Below, one piece after another: positions 10,163 to 21,364 of a stretch of DNA of 64,000 nucleotides. The first letter of the stretch is position 1. Each line of letters opens with the position of its first letter. This DNA is from Diploptera punctata (lineage: Eukaryota; Arthropoda; Insecta; Blattodea; Blaberidae), in the NCBI GenBank assembly GCA_030220185.1, contig JASPKZ010007537.1, positions 235,001 to 299,000 on the forward strand, written 5' to 3'. The position numbers and the translations under genes were made by a program. The notes under the pieces are model-generated. The model was not told the origin of the DNA. It worked only from the letters and a program-made list of their open reading frames with translations, and ran no database searches.

Positions 10163-11142
10163 ATACTTTACTTTTTGCAGACGATCAGGTTGTGATATCT
10201 GAGACAGAAGATGGCTTACAACGGGGCATTTTACAAATTAAGTAAAATACGTGAAACATACAACTTGAAAATATCTACTCTAAAAACAAACGTTTTAGCT
10301 TTTCGAGGGTGTGGCAATAAGTGATAGACTCATAAGTACTAAAACGTACCATTAATAATAATAACTGGAGGGCGCACAAAACGTGCGCACGAGTCTATTA
10401 CCAACATAGAAACCCAAACGAATGGTACCTACCCCTCTAAGCTATAATGAATAACATATACACTCGGAGTGGGGGTGGCGACTTTATGGGAGGAGTCATC
10501 GCCCTTATAAGGCGAGGACGCGTGTGAAAACAATCTCACGCTCCTACGTTCTGCAATAGTCAAGTTCTACAGTAACCGTTCGCGAAGGTGATATTAAAAC
10601 ACGTGGGCGGAAATAACTCATCAACTCCACTCCGAGTTAGTGAAGTATAAAACACTGTAGATATACAATTGTACATACAAATTTATCCAATAAACTAAAA
10701 TAATAAGTGTATAATTTAAAACATCCCGGAGTGATCATATTCTGTCCTGAGCGAACCGGCACGAGGGTGTGAGCCACTAAGAGTAAAAATTCAATTAGAG
10801 AATATAATAATAGAACAAGTGACCAATTTTAATGACCTGGGATACAATGTGTCATATAGAAAAAGTGAATACATTGAAAACAAAATAAATTAATTTAATC
10901 ATATGTGTGGCACCATAAAACGAAGTATCAAAGGAACTAGAAAGGAGACACTTTTAAAATTATATAAAACAATGGCGGTTCGAACACTACTGTACGGATC
11001 GGAACATTGGGTTTTAACCAAAAAAACAGGAACGAAGAATAGAATCGTCAGAAATGAGGTTTCTGAGGAGTGTAGCTGGCTATACAATAATGGATCAAAG
11101 GCGAAGTGAGGATATACGAAGAGAACTGAATATATTAAAACT
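10163..11142 (+). mobile_element. RT family F-like fragment, interrupted by a solo LTR
   Basis: Plus-strand RT relic: LFADDQVVISETEDGLQRG at 10170 (catalytic FADD), TKVLAFRG-type block up to 10310, then after the LTR the frame resumes CEPLRVKIQLENIIIEQV, NFNDLGYNVSY, and at 10903-11109 CGTIKRSIKGTRKETLLKLY and LLYGSEHWVL. A frameshift follows and the frame then reads RSEDIRRELNILKL. Frame changes show it is dead. Confidence 0.75.
10310..10761 (+). mobile_element. Probable solo LTR (LTR retrotransposon)
   Basis: A 452-bp insertion in the RT frame that begins TGTGGCAA and ends CCGGCA. It has promoter and processing signals in LTR order: TTATAAGG near 10515, and AATAAA near 10691. CGAGGG flanks it on both sides (10304-10309, 10762-10767); the identity extends to 10 bp (CGAGGGTGTG). 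Removing it restores the RT reading frame AFRGCEPLR. No internal gag or pol is present, so one LTR was left after recombination. Superfamily (Gypsy or Bel/Pao) is undetermined. Confidence 0.6.
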
Positions 11143-11160
11143 ATTAGAATAGATGGGGAG

Positions 11161-11461
11161 GGCACGCCGTAGCGTAGTGGTTAAGGCACTGCGCTACAAG
11201 CCGGAAGGTCGAGCGTTCAAGTCCCGCTGGGGTCAGGATTTTTAAACTAACCCAAACCTTCTGACGGCACTATGGCCCTGGGGTCGACTCAGCCTCTAAC
11301 GGGAATGAGTACCAGACGCCTGTTCTGGGGGTAAAGGCGGCCGTCACGCAGGGCTGACAACCCGGCTGACATCAAGTGCCGATTGACAAAAAAAAGTGGG
11401 AGCCTTAACCTTCCACTACCCCAAGGGCCTCCTGAGGCCTATAGTGGGAATACTTCACTTC
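11161..11461 (+). mobile_element. SINE B, full length with 18-bp TSD
   Basis: A tRNA-derived SINE starting GGCACGCCGTAGCGTAGTGG (A box) with B box GTTCAAGTCCC, a body ending in the CCTGAGGCCT region and a short tail. The TSD is 17/18 identical: ATTAGAATAGATGGGGAG at 11143-11160 and the copy with one change at 11462-11479. Confidence 0.9.
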
Positions 11462-11469
11462 ATTAGAAT

Positions 11470-11650
11470 AGATGGGCAGGACATGTGGCACGAATGGGAA
11501 ATGAAATACGTACATGGAAGCTTCTTGTAGGACAACCAGAGGGAAAAGCGCCCAGTTGGTAGACCGAGAATGAGGTGGGAGAATAACATTAACTATGATT
11601 TGAGGGAAGTAGTTTATACAGGGGATGATTGGAAAACATTGGCTCAAGAT
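11470..11650 (+). mobile_element. RT family A C-terminal fragment (split)
   Basis: Codes GRTCGTNGK in a shifted frame of family A's WAGHVARMGNE, followed by the region for GRPRMRWENNINYDLREVVYT. It stops near 11650 where a SINE A head begins; family A's final ~60 bp (GAGAGCTTATGTCCGCGCGG onward) reappear at 12019-12080. Confidence 0.7.
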
Positions 11651-11651
11651 G

Positions 11652-11820
11652 ATGGCCACATGATTTCGGGGACCGTTTGGGCCTGAAAGTTTTCCTGACA
11701 TTTATCTTACAGGTGAGGAAAAACCCCGATAAAAACCTCACCCAGAAAAACTTCCCCGACCGGGGATCGAAACCGGGCCCGCTGCGTGACAAGGCAGCAC
11801 GCTACCTCGAGACCACATCG
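11652..11820 (-). mobile_element. SINE A head and body, no tail
   Basis: A minus-strand SINE A with the tRNA-like head and the conserved body ending at GGCCATC, but neither type of 3' tail. It splits a family A RT copy. Confidence 0.8.
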
Positions 11821-11849
11821 GTGGACCTGAGAAATATAAAATATATAAT

Positions 11850-11927
11850 AAATGTAAATAAATAAATAAATATATATATATATATGCCCATTTTCGCCAT
11901 CACTTTTTAATATATATATATATAAGG

Positions 11928-11969
<42 letters not shown>

Positions 11970-12015
11970 TGCCATACAGAATTGGCAAATTGTTTTAATT
12001 AAACATTTTTAAATG
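11850..12015. repeat. AT-rich repeat X, copy 2
   Basis: Second copy of the repeat at 9690-10150, with the same anchors (GCCATCACTTTTTAATATAT and GAATTGGCAAATTGTTTTAA) and long TA runs between them. Confidence 0.5.
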
Positions 12016-12089
12016 TCCAATGGAGAGCTTATGTCCGCGCGGCCATGAACCTATGGGTTCGATAGTGCCAGTGAGTTAGTTATATTTAA

Positions 12090-12240
12090 ATAATTATTTA
12101 TGAGTAAACAGCTTATTTTTATTCGTTAAATAGTCCTAACAAATACCACTCTTGATTTTCAAATCATCTAGATAAATTCACTCACCACTTCGTGATATTA
12201 TGAATTTATCGATAATTTGAAAATCAATTGTGGCATTTCT
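12090..12240 (-). repeat. R2 foldback-ended repeat, partial
   Basis: Minus-strand copy of one end of R2. The end itself is an imperfect hairpin in which ATTTCCAAAT...GATAAATTCAC faces its complement. Larger copies are at 36520-37130 and 54628-55235; a short piece is at 56020-56070. Confidence 0.55.
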
Positions 12241-12650
12241 TCACCAACATCCAAACCTATGTGTTATATTTCGGCTGAACGACACATAAAATCGAAAACC
12301 AAGGACATCAACAACAAGACTTAAATCACCCACAAAAACATAAAATGAGAATGTCTCCTTCACAACACAAACTCAATGGAAGACAGCAGCTGCGAAATTT
12401 AGATTAACTACAGGTCTCCACTGCCTTGCTCAACACTTGCACAATATCAATATATTGTCTACACCAAGATGCATTGGTGGAAGAAATGGATGACACACCT
12501 CAACAACTGTACAACAGACAAATGGAAAATTCCAGAACTTCAAAGCATTGAAGAGCAAGACTGCTAATGACTTCTGTGTTACAAGCAGCGCGTTTAGATA
12601 CCAACCAACATTTTATCTGTGGTGCTCGTATGTATCAGGCGCTAGCAATT

Positions 12651-13494
12651 ACACTGGTCAACATGATTTTTGTCTCATGAGTACCAATAGTTGTACTTAA
12701 TGCAGTTTTTTTATCGTGTTTTCAAATATGTATTGGGAATTTCTCCATCACCCACAGTTCTTTTATTTCAATTTCAATTAATGGATTTAAATAAAGTAAA
12801 GTAAAGTGATCCCACAACAGGCCCGGAGGCCCTTGGGGTAGTAGGAGGTTAATGCTCGCACTTTTTTTCTAGACAATCGGCGTTTATGTCAGCCGGGTTG
12901 TCAGCCCTGCGTGACGGCCGCCTTTACCCCAGAACAAGAGTCTGGTACTCATTTCCGTTAGAGGCTGATTCGACCCCAGGGCCATAGTGCCGCCAGAGGG
13001 TTTGGGTCAGTTTAAAAATCCTGACCCCAACGGGACTTGAACACTAGACCCTCCAGCTTGTAGCTCAGTGCGTTAACCTTTAAATAATATTTTTTTTAAT
13101 AAACGTTTTTTTCGTCCATTTGTCCATTGTAAAATAAACGGGCAACACTTTCATCAGGAGATTTCAGATATGGAAAAGAGATATCAAGGCAAATGGAATC
13201 CTAATATGCTGGCCGATTATTTTTGGACCATCAAGAGGGATACTCCACAGGCGAAATATAGCAGAAAATCGTCATTTCTTACTTTCTAGGTGAGTCCGAA
13301 TGTTCGAATACTGTGTAGTTACGAATGTAGAAAATATTAAAGTGTTTGAAATTATAAATTCCTGTCTCTCGGAAACCTTGCGTGATGGAGAAAAACCGAT
13401 ATCATATTTGAATTCAGGAGAACAAATACTATTAGAATCACATATTTTTCTTTCTGAGACAAAAAAAAAAGTTTATTTTTTGTTGCTCAATGAA
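12651..13494 (-). mobile_element. R1 TIR element, copy 4, split by SINE B
   Basis: R1 in minus orientation starting CACTGGTCAACATG and ending TTGCTCAATG. It holds a SINE B at 12795-13078. The coding relic (YQGKWNPNMLADYFWTIKR-like, plus strand near 13170-13290) is frameshifted. Confidence 0.65.
12795..13078 (-). mobile_element. SINE B with 9-bp TSD, head clipped
   Basis: A minus-strand SINE B inserted in R1 copy 4, flanked by TTTAAATAA at 12786-12794 and 13079-13087. About 20 bp of the tRNA-like 5' end are missing, consistent with 5' truncation during reverse transcription. Confidence 0.85.
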
Positions 13495-13689
13495 ATCAGA
13501 ACTTAGAGAAAAGTGTCCTCCAGGAGATCGGTTAAATGTTGTGCCTAAGGTTGTACATATTTAAATTATTTATGGTTTCAAAAAATGTTGGCCCGGTTAA
13601 GTCATCTGTCCAAATTAATTTAGGAGTACACAGACACAATTAAGCCTATAAACTAAATATGATTTTAAAATTATTTTTTTTTATAGCCC

Positions 13690-14083
13690 ATGTTTTCCCT
13701 TTGCAGAGATTTAGGCGCTCTCGCCCTACAGGGAAACATTTGAACCGTACTAATTTAGTTACACTTGTTTTCTATAGATGTCATTTTGAGTGGTACGTGG
13801 TCAACGTTCCGCCTCATACTGACATCTAGGAAACCAAGGTAGTACTAGGACGGGAAAACTCGGTAAATTTTGCTTAGAGGCCTTTTCATTCAGGCTTAAG
13901 GATTTTTTACGAGCCTGAAAATCTTCAGACTCGGGACCCACGGCTTAAAGTCCCTCCCGGAGGACTTGCTCCTTGGATTTTTCCGTCCTAAAAAAACCAT
14001 CGACCCCGGCTGGGTTTGAACACGCGACCCTCGGGACCAGAGGCTAGGAGCATAACCACTAGTCCACCGCGGCCGATCAAATT
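13690..14083 (-). mobile_element. SINE D, full length
   Basis: On the minus strand it starts with a tRNA-like head (CGGTGGACTAGTGGTTATGC; B box GTGTTCAAACCC, near 14008-14083), continues through CGGGAGGGACTTTAAGCCGT and GCCTCTAAGCAAAATTTACC, and ends with the tail ACAAGTGTAACTAAATTAGT ... CCTAAATCTCTGC. The tail is the part that resembles the satellite at 16390. Confidence 0.8.
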
Positions 14084-14156
14084 AAAAATTACAGTGAGTA
14101 ATTGAGAAGTCGTAGCCCTAACGTAAAAATCAAATTTTATAGCCTACTATGTTCAT

Positions 14157-14296
14157 AGTCGGCTATTGGTTATCTCTTTGATTTTGGTTCCGAGAGCCGC
14201 GGGTTCAAATCCAGACGGGGATCCATTATTTTTTTAGGATGGAGCAAGTCCTTCGGGAGGAACTTTAAGCCGTGGGTCCCGAGTCTAAAGATTTTC
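14157..14296 (+). mobile_element. SINE D copy 2, left part
   Basis: Plus-strand SINE D with decayed head (GGGTTCAAATCC still legible) broken at 14296 by RT family G. The right part resumes at 16261. The TSD of the RT is AAAGATTTTC at 14287-14296 and 16261-16270. Confidence 0.8.
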
Positions 14297-16260
14297 TTCT
14301 TCTTCTTCCTTCCAAGTATTAGGCCAAGGCCTGTTACGATCCTATAGAAAATTTTCCCTCCAGCGTTTCATAGGACGGCCCAGTGATCTTCGTCCTCTTG
14401 GTATATAATTATAAACAGCTTTGGGGATCCGATTTGAACTCATTCTTTCAAGATGGTGTTTCCAATTTAGTTGGTACTGTTTAATATATTCCAAAATTGG
14501 CGTAGTCTTCAATTCTTTTAAGATATCGGTGTTCCTTTTCCGATCCCATCTGGTGTAACCCGCTGTTCTGCGCATGAATCTCATTTCACAAGCCGTTATT
14601 CTGCTTTCATGTTGTTTTTTTAGTGTCCATGCTTCACTACCATAGGTCAACACTGGTCTAGCCAAAGTGTTATATAAACGTAATCTGGTGTTTTTTTGTA
14701 CAAGGGATGGTTTCATAACTTGATTAATAATTCCTAAACTTTTATTATAACTAGTAACTTTTTCAGGGATATCCTTTTCATCCCAGATAGAGAGATAATA
14801 TCCAAGATATTTAAATTGATTAGATCTCTCTAAAATTTTATTCTGGAGACAGATTTTACTTTGTATGGGGTCCTTCCCATGAAATGCCATAATTTTAGTT
14901 TTGTTAATTGATATTTCCATATTAAATTTGGCACCTATTTTTTGTAAATTATAAATTGATCGTTGCAAATCATTTTCGGAAAGTGCCAGGAGAGCTAAAT
15001 CGTCTGCAAAAAGAATAGCATCGAGTTTGAGGTTCCTATTGATGGGTATATATCCTCGTTGTGTTTTCCTCCATTCATTTATTAATTTATTCATGTATAT
15101 AATGAAAAGCACCGGTGAAAGTCCACATCCCTGTCTTACTCCAGTGTTGATCTTTTCCCAAGAAGATAATTTGCCATCTTGTTTAACAGAGATTTCATTA
15201 TCTTTATAGATGTTGAAGATATTAGTAATATATTGTTGTGGAACGTTATCATCAGCTAAAATTTGTAGTAATATATTTCTGTCTACTTTGTCAAAAGCCC
15301 TTTATGAAGTCAACGAAGGCGATATGAGTTTCTATATTGAATTCCTTGTGCTTTTCTAATAGTAGTTTTAGAGTAAAGAATCCATCTGTACAAGATCTAC
15401 CCTTTCTGAATCCATTCTGCTCTTCTCCAATTATATTTTCATAAATTTTCCTCAATTTATTCTTAACTATATTAGCATAAATTTTATATCCAGAGTTCAA
15501 CAAGCTAATTCCACGATAGTTATCTTTGATTTGGCGACTTCCTTTTTTGAAGATTGGTATTACAATGGATTTGTTCCAGCTTTGTGGTGGTTCTTGTCCT
15601 TCCCATATCATATTAAGGAGAATAAGAAATCTGTCTAAAAATTTTTTAGTTGAAAATTTAAATAATTCTTGATTAATGTGGTCTTTCTCCGGGAGCTTTG
15701 TTACTTTTTAATGATTTAACAACATCAGTTAGTTCATCTATAGAAATTTGTTCCAAAGCAGTGTTATTAGAGATTGGTATTTGTAATAAATCATCCTTTT
15801 GTGTCCATAAATGATGAAAGTAATTAAGCCAAGATTCTTTAGATATACAATTTTAAATGTGCATTTCTCTCGTGAATCATTTATTTAAATTTTTTAAAAC
15901 TTTTATATTTTTGGTTGAGGCCTAGTGATATCATTTTCCAAAATGAGACAAATTGTTCCCAGCTTTGTCTATGTTTTTGCGAACTTCAATTTTAGCTATG
16001 GCTTCTCTTCCTATGATACTCTACTTTATCTTCATCTTTTTTTGTGGACAGAAATTTTTTGTATGCTTCACGTTTATCATCAATTACTTTTTTGATGTTT
16101 TCATCCCATATCCGTAGTCCTTTTCTTCGATTCCATTTAGTTTTGATACCCAGGCTTTCATTTGCTGCTTGTGTCAAAATACTTTGTAGAGCAAGCCATT
16201 CTTCTTCAATATTTTCACCAACCGGTGTTTCTTGAACTAGACGATCTAATCTGCATTTGT
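14297..16260 (-). mobile_element. RT family G, 1.96 kb, with 10-bp TSD
   Basis: The longest RT copy in the window. Reading on minus: an ORF2 segment at 15992-16177 upstream of the RT, then the RT domain at 15291-15611 (PPQSWNKSIVIPIFKKGSR, DNYRGISLLN, AFVDFIKGF) and 14342-15112 (LFADDLALLALSENDLQRS catalytic box, KYLGYYLS, LTYGSEAWTLK, HHLERMSSNRIPK, GRPMKRWRENF, stop). The 3' UTR has the AACAGGCC-TT-GGCCTAA hairpin at 14320-14335 and a (GAA)n tail. It inserted in SINE D copy 2. Frame breaks near 15300 and 15700 make it inactive, and no endonuclease is present. Confidence 0.9.
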
Positions 16261-16385
16261 AAAGATTTTCATGCTCTTAAAATATCCTTAAGCCTGATTG
16301 AAAGGCCTCTAAGCAAAATTTACCTAACGCATCATCCTAGTAATACGTTGGTTGCATACTAGATATCTAATTTATTTGGTATGTT
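16261..16385 (+). mobile_element. SINE D copy 2, right part, entering the satellite
   Basis: Continues the split SINE D (TCCTTAAGCCTGATTGAAAG, GCCTCTAAGCAAAATTTACC) and passes without a break into the tandem array at about 16388, at the place where the SINE tail would read GACATCT...GTGTAACTAAATTAG. Confidence 0.7.
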
Positions 16386-16387
16386 GA

Positions 16388-18047
16388 CCGCATAACATCT
16401 GCGGGCAAATAACTGTAACTAAATTAACTTGGTCTAGCGACTCCTAACCATTCATAACATCTGCGGGCAAATAACTGTAACTAAATTAACTTGGTCTAGC
16501 GACTCTAGCCATTCATAACATGTGCGGGCAAATAACTGTAACTAAATTAACTTGGTCTAGCGACTCTAGCCATTCATAACATCTGAGGGCAAATAACTGT
16601 AACTAAATTAACTTGGTCTAGCGACTCCTAACCATTCATAACATCTGCGGGCAAATAACTGTAACTAAATTAACTTGGTCTAGCGACTCCTACCATTCAT
16701 TACATCTGCGGGCAAATAACTGTAACTAAATTAACTTGATCTAGCGACTCTAGCCATTCATAACATGTGCCGGGCAAATAACTGTAACTAAATTAACTTG
16801 GTCTAGCGACTCTAGCCATTCATAACATCTGCGGCAAATAACTGTAACTAAATTAACTTGGTCTAGCGACTCTAGCCATTCATAACATCTGCGGGCAAAT
16901 AACTGTAACTAAATTAACTTGGTCTAGCGACTCCTAACCATTCATTACATCTGCGGGCAAATAACTGTAACTAAATTAACTTGATCTAGCGACTCTAGCC
17001 ATTCATAACATCTGCGGGCAAATAACTGTAACTAAATTAACTTGGTCTAGCGACTCCTAGCCATTCATAACCCTCTGCGGGCAAAAATAACTGTAACTAA
17101 ATTAACTTGATCTAGCGACTCTAGCCATTCATAACATCTGCGGGCAAATAACTGTAACTAAATTAACTTGGTCTAGCGACTCCTAACCATTCATTACATC
17201 TGCGGGCAAATAACTGTAACTAAATTAACTTGATCTAGCGACTCTAGCCATTCATAACATCTGCGGGCAAATAACTGTAACTAAATTAACTTGGTCTAGC
17301 GACTCTAGCCATTCATAACCTGTGCGGGCAAATAACTGTAACTAAATTAACTTGGTCTAGCGACTCTAGCCATTCATAACATCTGAGGGCAAATAACTGT
17401 AACTAAATTAACTTGGTCTAGCGACTCCTAACCATTCATTACATCTGCGGGCAAATAACTGTAACTAAATTAACTTGATCTAGCGACTCTAGCCATTCAT
17501 AACATCTGCCGGCAAATAACTGTAACTAAATTAACTTGGTCTAGCGACTCCTAACCATTCATAACATCTGCGGGCAAATAACTGTAACTAAATTAACTTG
17601 GTCAAGCAACTCCTAACCATTCATAACATCTGCGGGCAAATAACTGTAACTAAATTAACTTGGTCTAGTGACTCCTAACCATTCATTACATCTGCGGGCA
17701 AATAACTGTAACTAAATTAACTTGGTCTAGCGACTCTAGCCATTCATAACATCTGCGGGCAAATAACTGTAACTAAATTAACTTGGTCTAGCGACTCTAG
17801 CCATTCATAACATCTGAGGGCAAATAACTGTAACTAAATTAACTTGGTCTAGCGACTCTAACCATTCATGACATCTGCGGGCAAATAGCTGTAACTAAAT
17901 TAACTTGGTCTAGCGACTCCTAACCATTCATAACATCTTCGGGCAAATAACTGTAACTAAATTAACTTGGTCTAGCGACTCTAACCATTCATGACATCTG
18001 CGGGCAAGTAACTGTAACTAAATTAACTTGGTCTAGCGACTCCTAAC
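16388..18047 (+). repeat. 27-unit, 61/62-bp satellite array
   Basis: Twenty-seven head-to-tail units of about 62 bp, anchored on GGGCAAATAACTGTAACTAA then TTAACTTGGTCTAGCGACTC. Units differ by a few bases (CTCCTAACC or CTCTAGCC; TTGATC or TTGGTC; ACATCTGCGGG or ACATGTGCGGG), and the variants recur in an order that suggests multi-unit duplication. There is no coding sequence. It is not a CRISPR: there are no unique spacers. The unit resembles the SINE D tail. Confidence 0.92.
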
Positions 18048-19268
18048 AAAGTGCAGGCTAGGGCTCAATACTAGGCTATGCCATTGTAGAGTGGATGTTC
18101 ATTTAACATACAATGGGCTTCAAATTTTCTATTTTATTTCCTTCATATGCTTCCTTTGTTACTGGATCAGGCATCAAATAACTGCTACTGACTAAGAAAA
18201 TATTTAAATTTATAAACACTCAAGTGTAACTCCATTTCCGTATAATATCGCAAGTTCGATATTTTATTAAGTTGAAGTGAGGGTATGCATAATTTGCTTG
18301 AATTCGCTTCGTTCAATTTCCATATAATTTACAAAGTCCCTACAATGTACTGAAGCTGTTTACATAAATTAGACACAGTCAGCCCGATAAAACAGTTCAT
18401 CATTTCACCAAACCATTACGTAAACTATAAACTTTGATCTAGCAGTATGATTCATTGTTCGGTTTCACAGATTAAGTGAAAACACAACTATTTTGTAAGC
18501 TAAATAAACTGTTAACTCTCGCTAATTACTAATAAACAACTGAAATACAGTCTCTTTCAAATGTTTGCACGCTCAGACACTTGAGAACAGAAAAATGGTG
18601 ATTTGTACACTCGGAGATATTAAAATATAGTGAGAATTTAAACACAACCTGGTCATTTGTACATCGACAATACTGCTGTTTGCGTTTCAGGCGATTAGAA
18701 TCATAGGGGTGTAAGTGATATTTTCGCTCAAAACGAGTTTGGAGCATAATTAAATTCTTGAAACATAATAGTATATAGTATCAAAGGAATATACGTTATG
18801 CGTTAGGAGTACATAGAGAATGATTATTATAATTTTAATTATCTTATAGCAGGATTTTAATATCATAATAAATACGAAAGTTGAAGTTAATAATTTTGTA
18901 TTTTAAAATTCTTTTAATATTTAAATTTAACTTAAATAAATAAAAGCATCTAAATAATTCAATGTTAGTTATTGTTGAATAAAATGTCTCCGTAACAATT
19001 AAATAAATTGCACTACATAACGGTCTTTGTAATTAATGCTTTTAAAAATTGTTTTAAGTCATTGTTGTCAAAATTGTAAATTCTTCTATTATAACTGTAA
19101 TAAGAACACCTGCATAACTTCATATTCTTAAATGAAAGTAAACTAAACTCTGATTGGATGTTAAAACAATTAACTTTCTTAGTTAACAAATCAAATTAAA
19201 CCTTGTGTCTAAGGAACTATTAACCAATAGAATTTAAAATTACCACCATGTGATGTAATAATGGCCTT
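18048..19268. other. AT-rich stretch without recognised features
   Basis: No gene, RNA or repeat of the families in this window is recognised. Short open frames (for example minus 18529-18747) have no family motif. Confidence 0.4.
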
Positions 19269-19279
19269 AAAATTATATA

Positions 19280-19617
19280 TCATCATCATCATAGTACATT
19301 CACGAATTTAGGCCATTTGTTGACTGTTTCGGCCTCAAGAGAAACACCATCCAGAAGTCTTTTGAGTGGACGTCCTGGTCTTCTTCTTCCTGCAGGTTGA
19401 TATCTTAACATTAGTTTGGGTATTCTGTGATCTTCCATTCGATGAACATGTTGTATCCATCTTGACTTATAATCAGAAATTTTGTTTTCTAAAGATTCCA
19501 TGTGTAATTCTTCTAAGATGTCTTCTTTTTTTTGTGATCTAGTAGTGTGTATCCTGCAGTCCTCCGAAGATATCTCATTTCAGCAGATCTAAGTCTCTGT
19601 ATATCCTTCTGTTAATA
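19280..19617 (-). mobile_element. RT family C 3' fragment with 11-bp TSD
   Basis: Codes MESLENKISDYKSRWIQHVH, HRIPKLMLRY and GRRRPGRPLKRLLDG on the minus strand, then the hairpin and (TGA)n tail. AAAATTATATA flanks it at 19269-19279 and 19618-19628. 5'-truncated inside the C-terminal domain. Confidence 0.88.
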
Positions 19618-19628
19618 AAAATTATATA

Positions 19629-20538
19629 AAGAAGAATAATTGATTCAAGGAAAGAAAATAATTTATTTTTAATTGACGGTGAAGAATAATGCCACCTACA
19701 TTTACTCAATCTGCTGGGAAATTAAAAAGTGAATACATTTGCAATTATTTTTACAAGAAACATTTTTTAGTAATTTTGAAGTGTTTTCCTATCCAGTGTA
19801 CCAATTTCCGACCCTAAGAAGAGAATCCGGTTCTACCGAAAATTAAACCCAACCTGAATCAGTAATTCTTTTTCGGGACACAAATCTTTCTTCAAAATGT
19901 TACAACATCGGGCATGAAGAGAATTACTTCTTCAACCTATGATTTTCTTTTATGACTTCAACTTCAAAAATGTTTTTCTCAATACTGCAAAACTTGAACT
20001 TACACCCATTTTGCTTACAAGAGTCTCGTTGATGTTTCCTGGTAGGTATGAACTAATTACTGTCCAATGTATTAGTCAGAAAAGGTCGGAATAGTAACAG
20101 TGGTATTTTGAAGTGACTAAGTACTGCATTGTTTTCAACTTGACGCACACTACATCAACGCCATCCCTCCGCCCTAGTCCAAGTTTTACTAATAGTTGAT
20201 GTGTTTATTTTTACTTTTTCATTAGTTTTTAGTGAATTTTCCGTTTCTGTTTTTTATCTCTTGCATTTTTCTCCCCTTTGGCACAAACATAGAACACACA
20301 TCCCAAATTTAAAGTCGACATTTAAAATATTCCTACACCCCTGAAATCAAACCAAAGTACTGGGAATAGAAGGTATGGACTCAATCGACCACGCCACGAC
20401 GACGGACTAAAACATAGCGCTATTGGTGAAAATCCGGAACAAGTCCGATTAATATACAGTATAAACGTAAATGGGTAAATGACTATTCGCTGTATGACAT
20501 TGACACATATTGCATACATGTCTTTTTTGGGTTACTTT
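19629..20538. other. No recognised features
   Basis: No repeat of the families seen elsewhere is detected and the open frames are short and without motif. Nothing is assigned. Confidence 0.35.
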
Positions 20539-20551
20539 ATTCATAGCTTGT

Positions 20552-21146
20552 AACTGACTAACTCACTGGCACTATCGAACCCGAAGGTTCATGGCCGCGC
20601 GGACATAAGTTCTCCATATATCCATATCCTGAGCCAATGTTTTCCAATCATCCCCCTGTATAATCTAGTTTCTTCAAATCATAGTTAATGTTATTCTCCC
20701 ACCTCATTCTCGGTCTACCAACTGGGAGTTTTCTCCCTCGTTTTCCTACAAGAAGCTTCCATGCACGTCTTTCATTCCCCATTAGTGCCACATGTCCTGC
20801 CCATCGCAGTCTACGAGATTAACTGTTCTCATTATATCTGGCTTCCTATAAATACCATGTAATTCACTGTTATGCAGTCTTCTCCATTCACCTGTCTGTT
20901 CATCTCTCTTTGGTCCAAAAATTTTCCTAAGAACTTTATTCTCAAACTTCGGGTGTATAATTTACTGATGAAAATTGGTTGTAAAATAAACTTTGTTTGG
21001 GTTTCTGCTCGTAATCTCCTTTCCTCCCTTAAAGTAAGAGTCCATGTTTCGCACCCATATATTATAACTGGTAGAATAATAGTTTTATAAATTTTCAGTT
21101 TAATATTTTTCGAAATAAGTTGGGAAGTCAAGTGTCTCTGTAATGC
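20552..21146 (-). mobile_element. RT family A 3' fragment with 13-bp TSD
   Basis: Minus-strand C-terminal third of family A (KNIKLKIYKTIILPVIIYGC, ETWTLTLREERRL), with a ~55-bp foreign or duplicated piece near 20950-21005 splitting the frame, and the GRPRMRW end with a stop. TSD ATTCATAGCTTGT at 20539-20551 and 21147-21159. Confidence 0.88.
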
Positions 21147-21364
21147 ATTCATAGCTTGTGCTGAACTAAATAACATAGACTAAAGTAAGTGCCACGGTTA
21201 AAGGCATATGAAGGCGGGATATTTTGAAGTTTATTCTTCAAAAAAGAATTTCTTAAATTGATTTTTTGCTCCTTTCAATACCGATCATCACCTTGTGTGG
21301 TGATATATTAATTTAATTAATGATTTAGTTTATCAGATTTATATAATTTATATAATTTTAATCT

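Noticed and set aside
11405..11865. Frames of 62-98 codons across SINE B and SINE A
   Set aside because: They read through non-coding SINEs; the recurring GLEVACCLVTQRA-type peptide is the SINE head in translation.
9647..11988. Frames rich in IYIYIY (for example 9647-9841, 11707-11988)
   Set aside because: Products of (TA)n runs.
16388..18047. CRISPR array
   Set aside because: The whole ~62-bp unit repeats with no unique spacers, there are no cas genes, and the genome is eukaryotic. It is a satellite.
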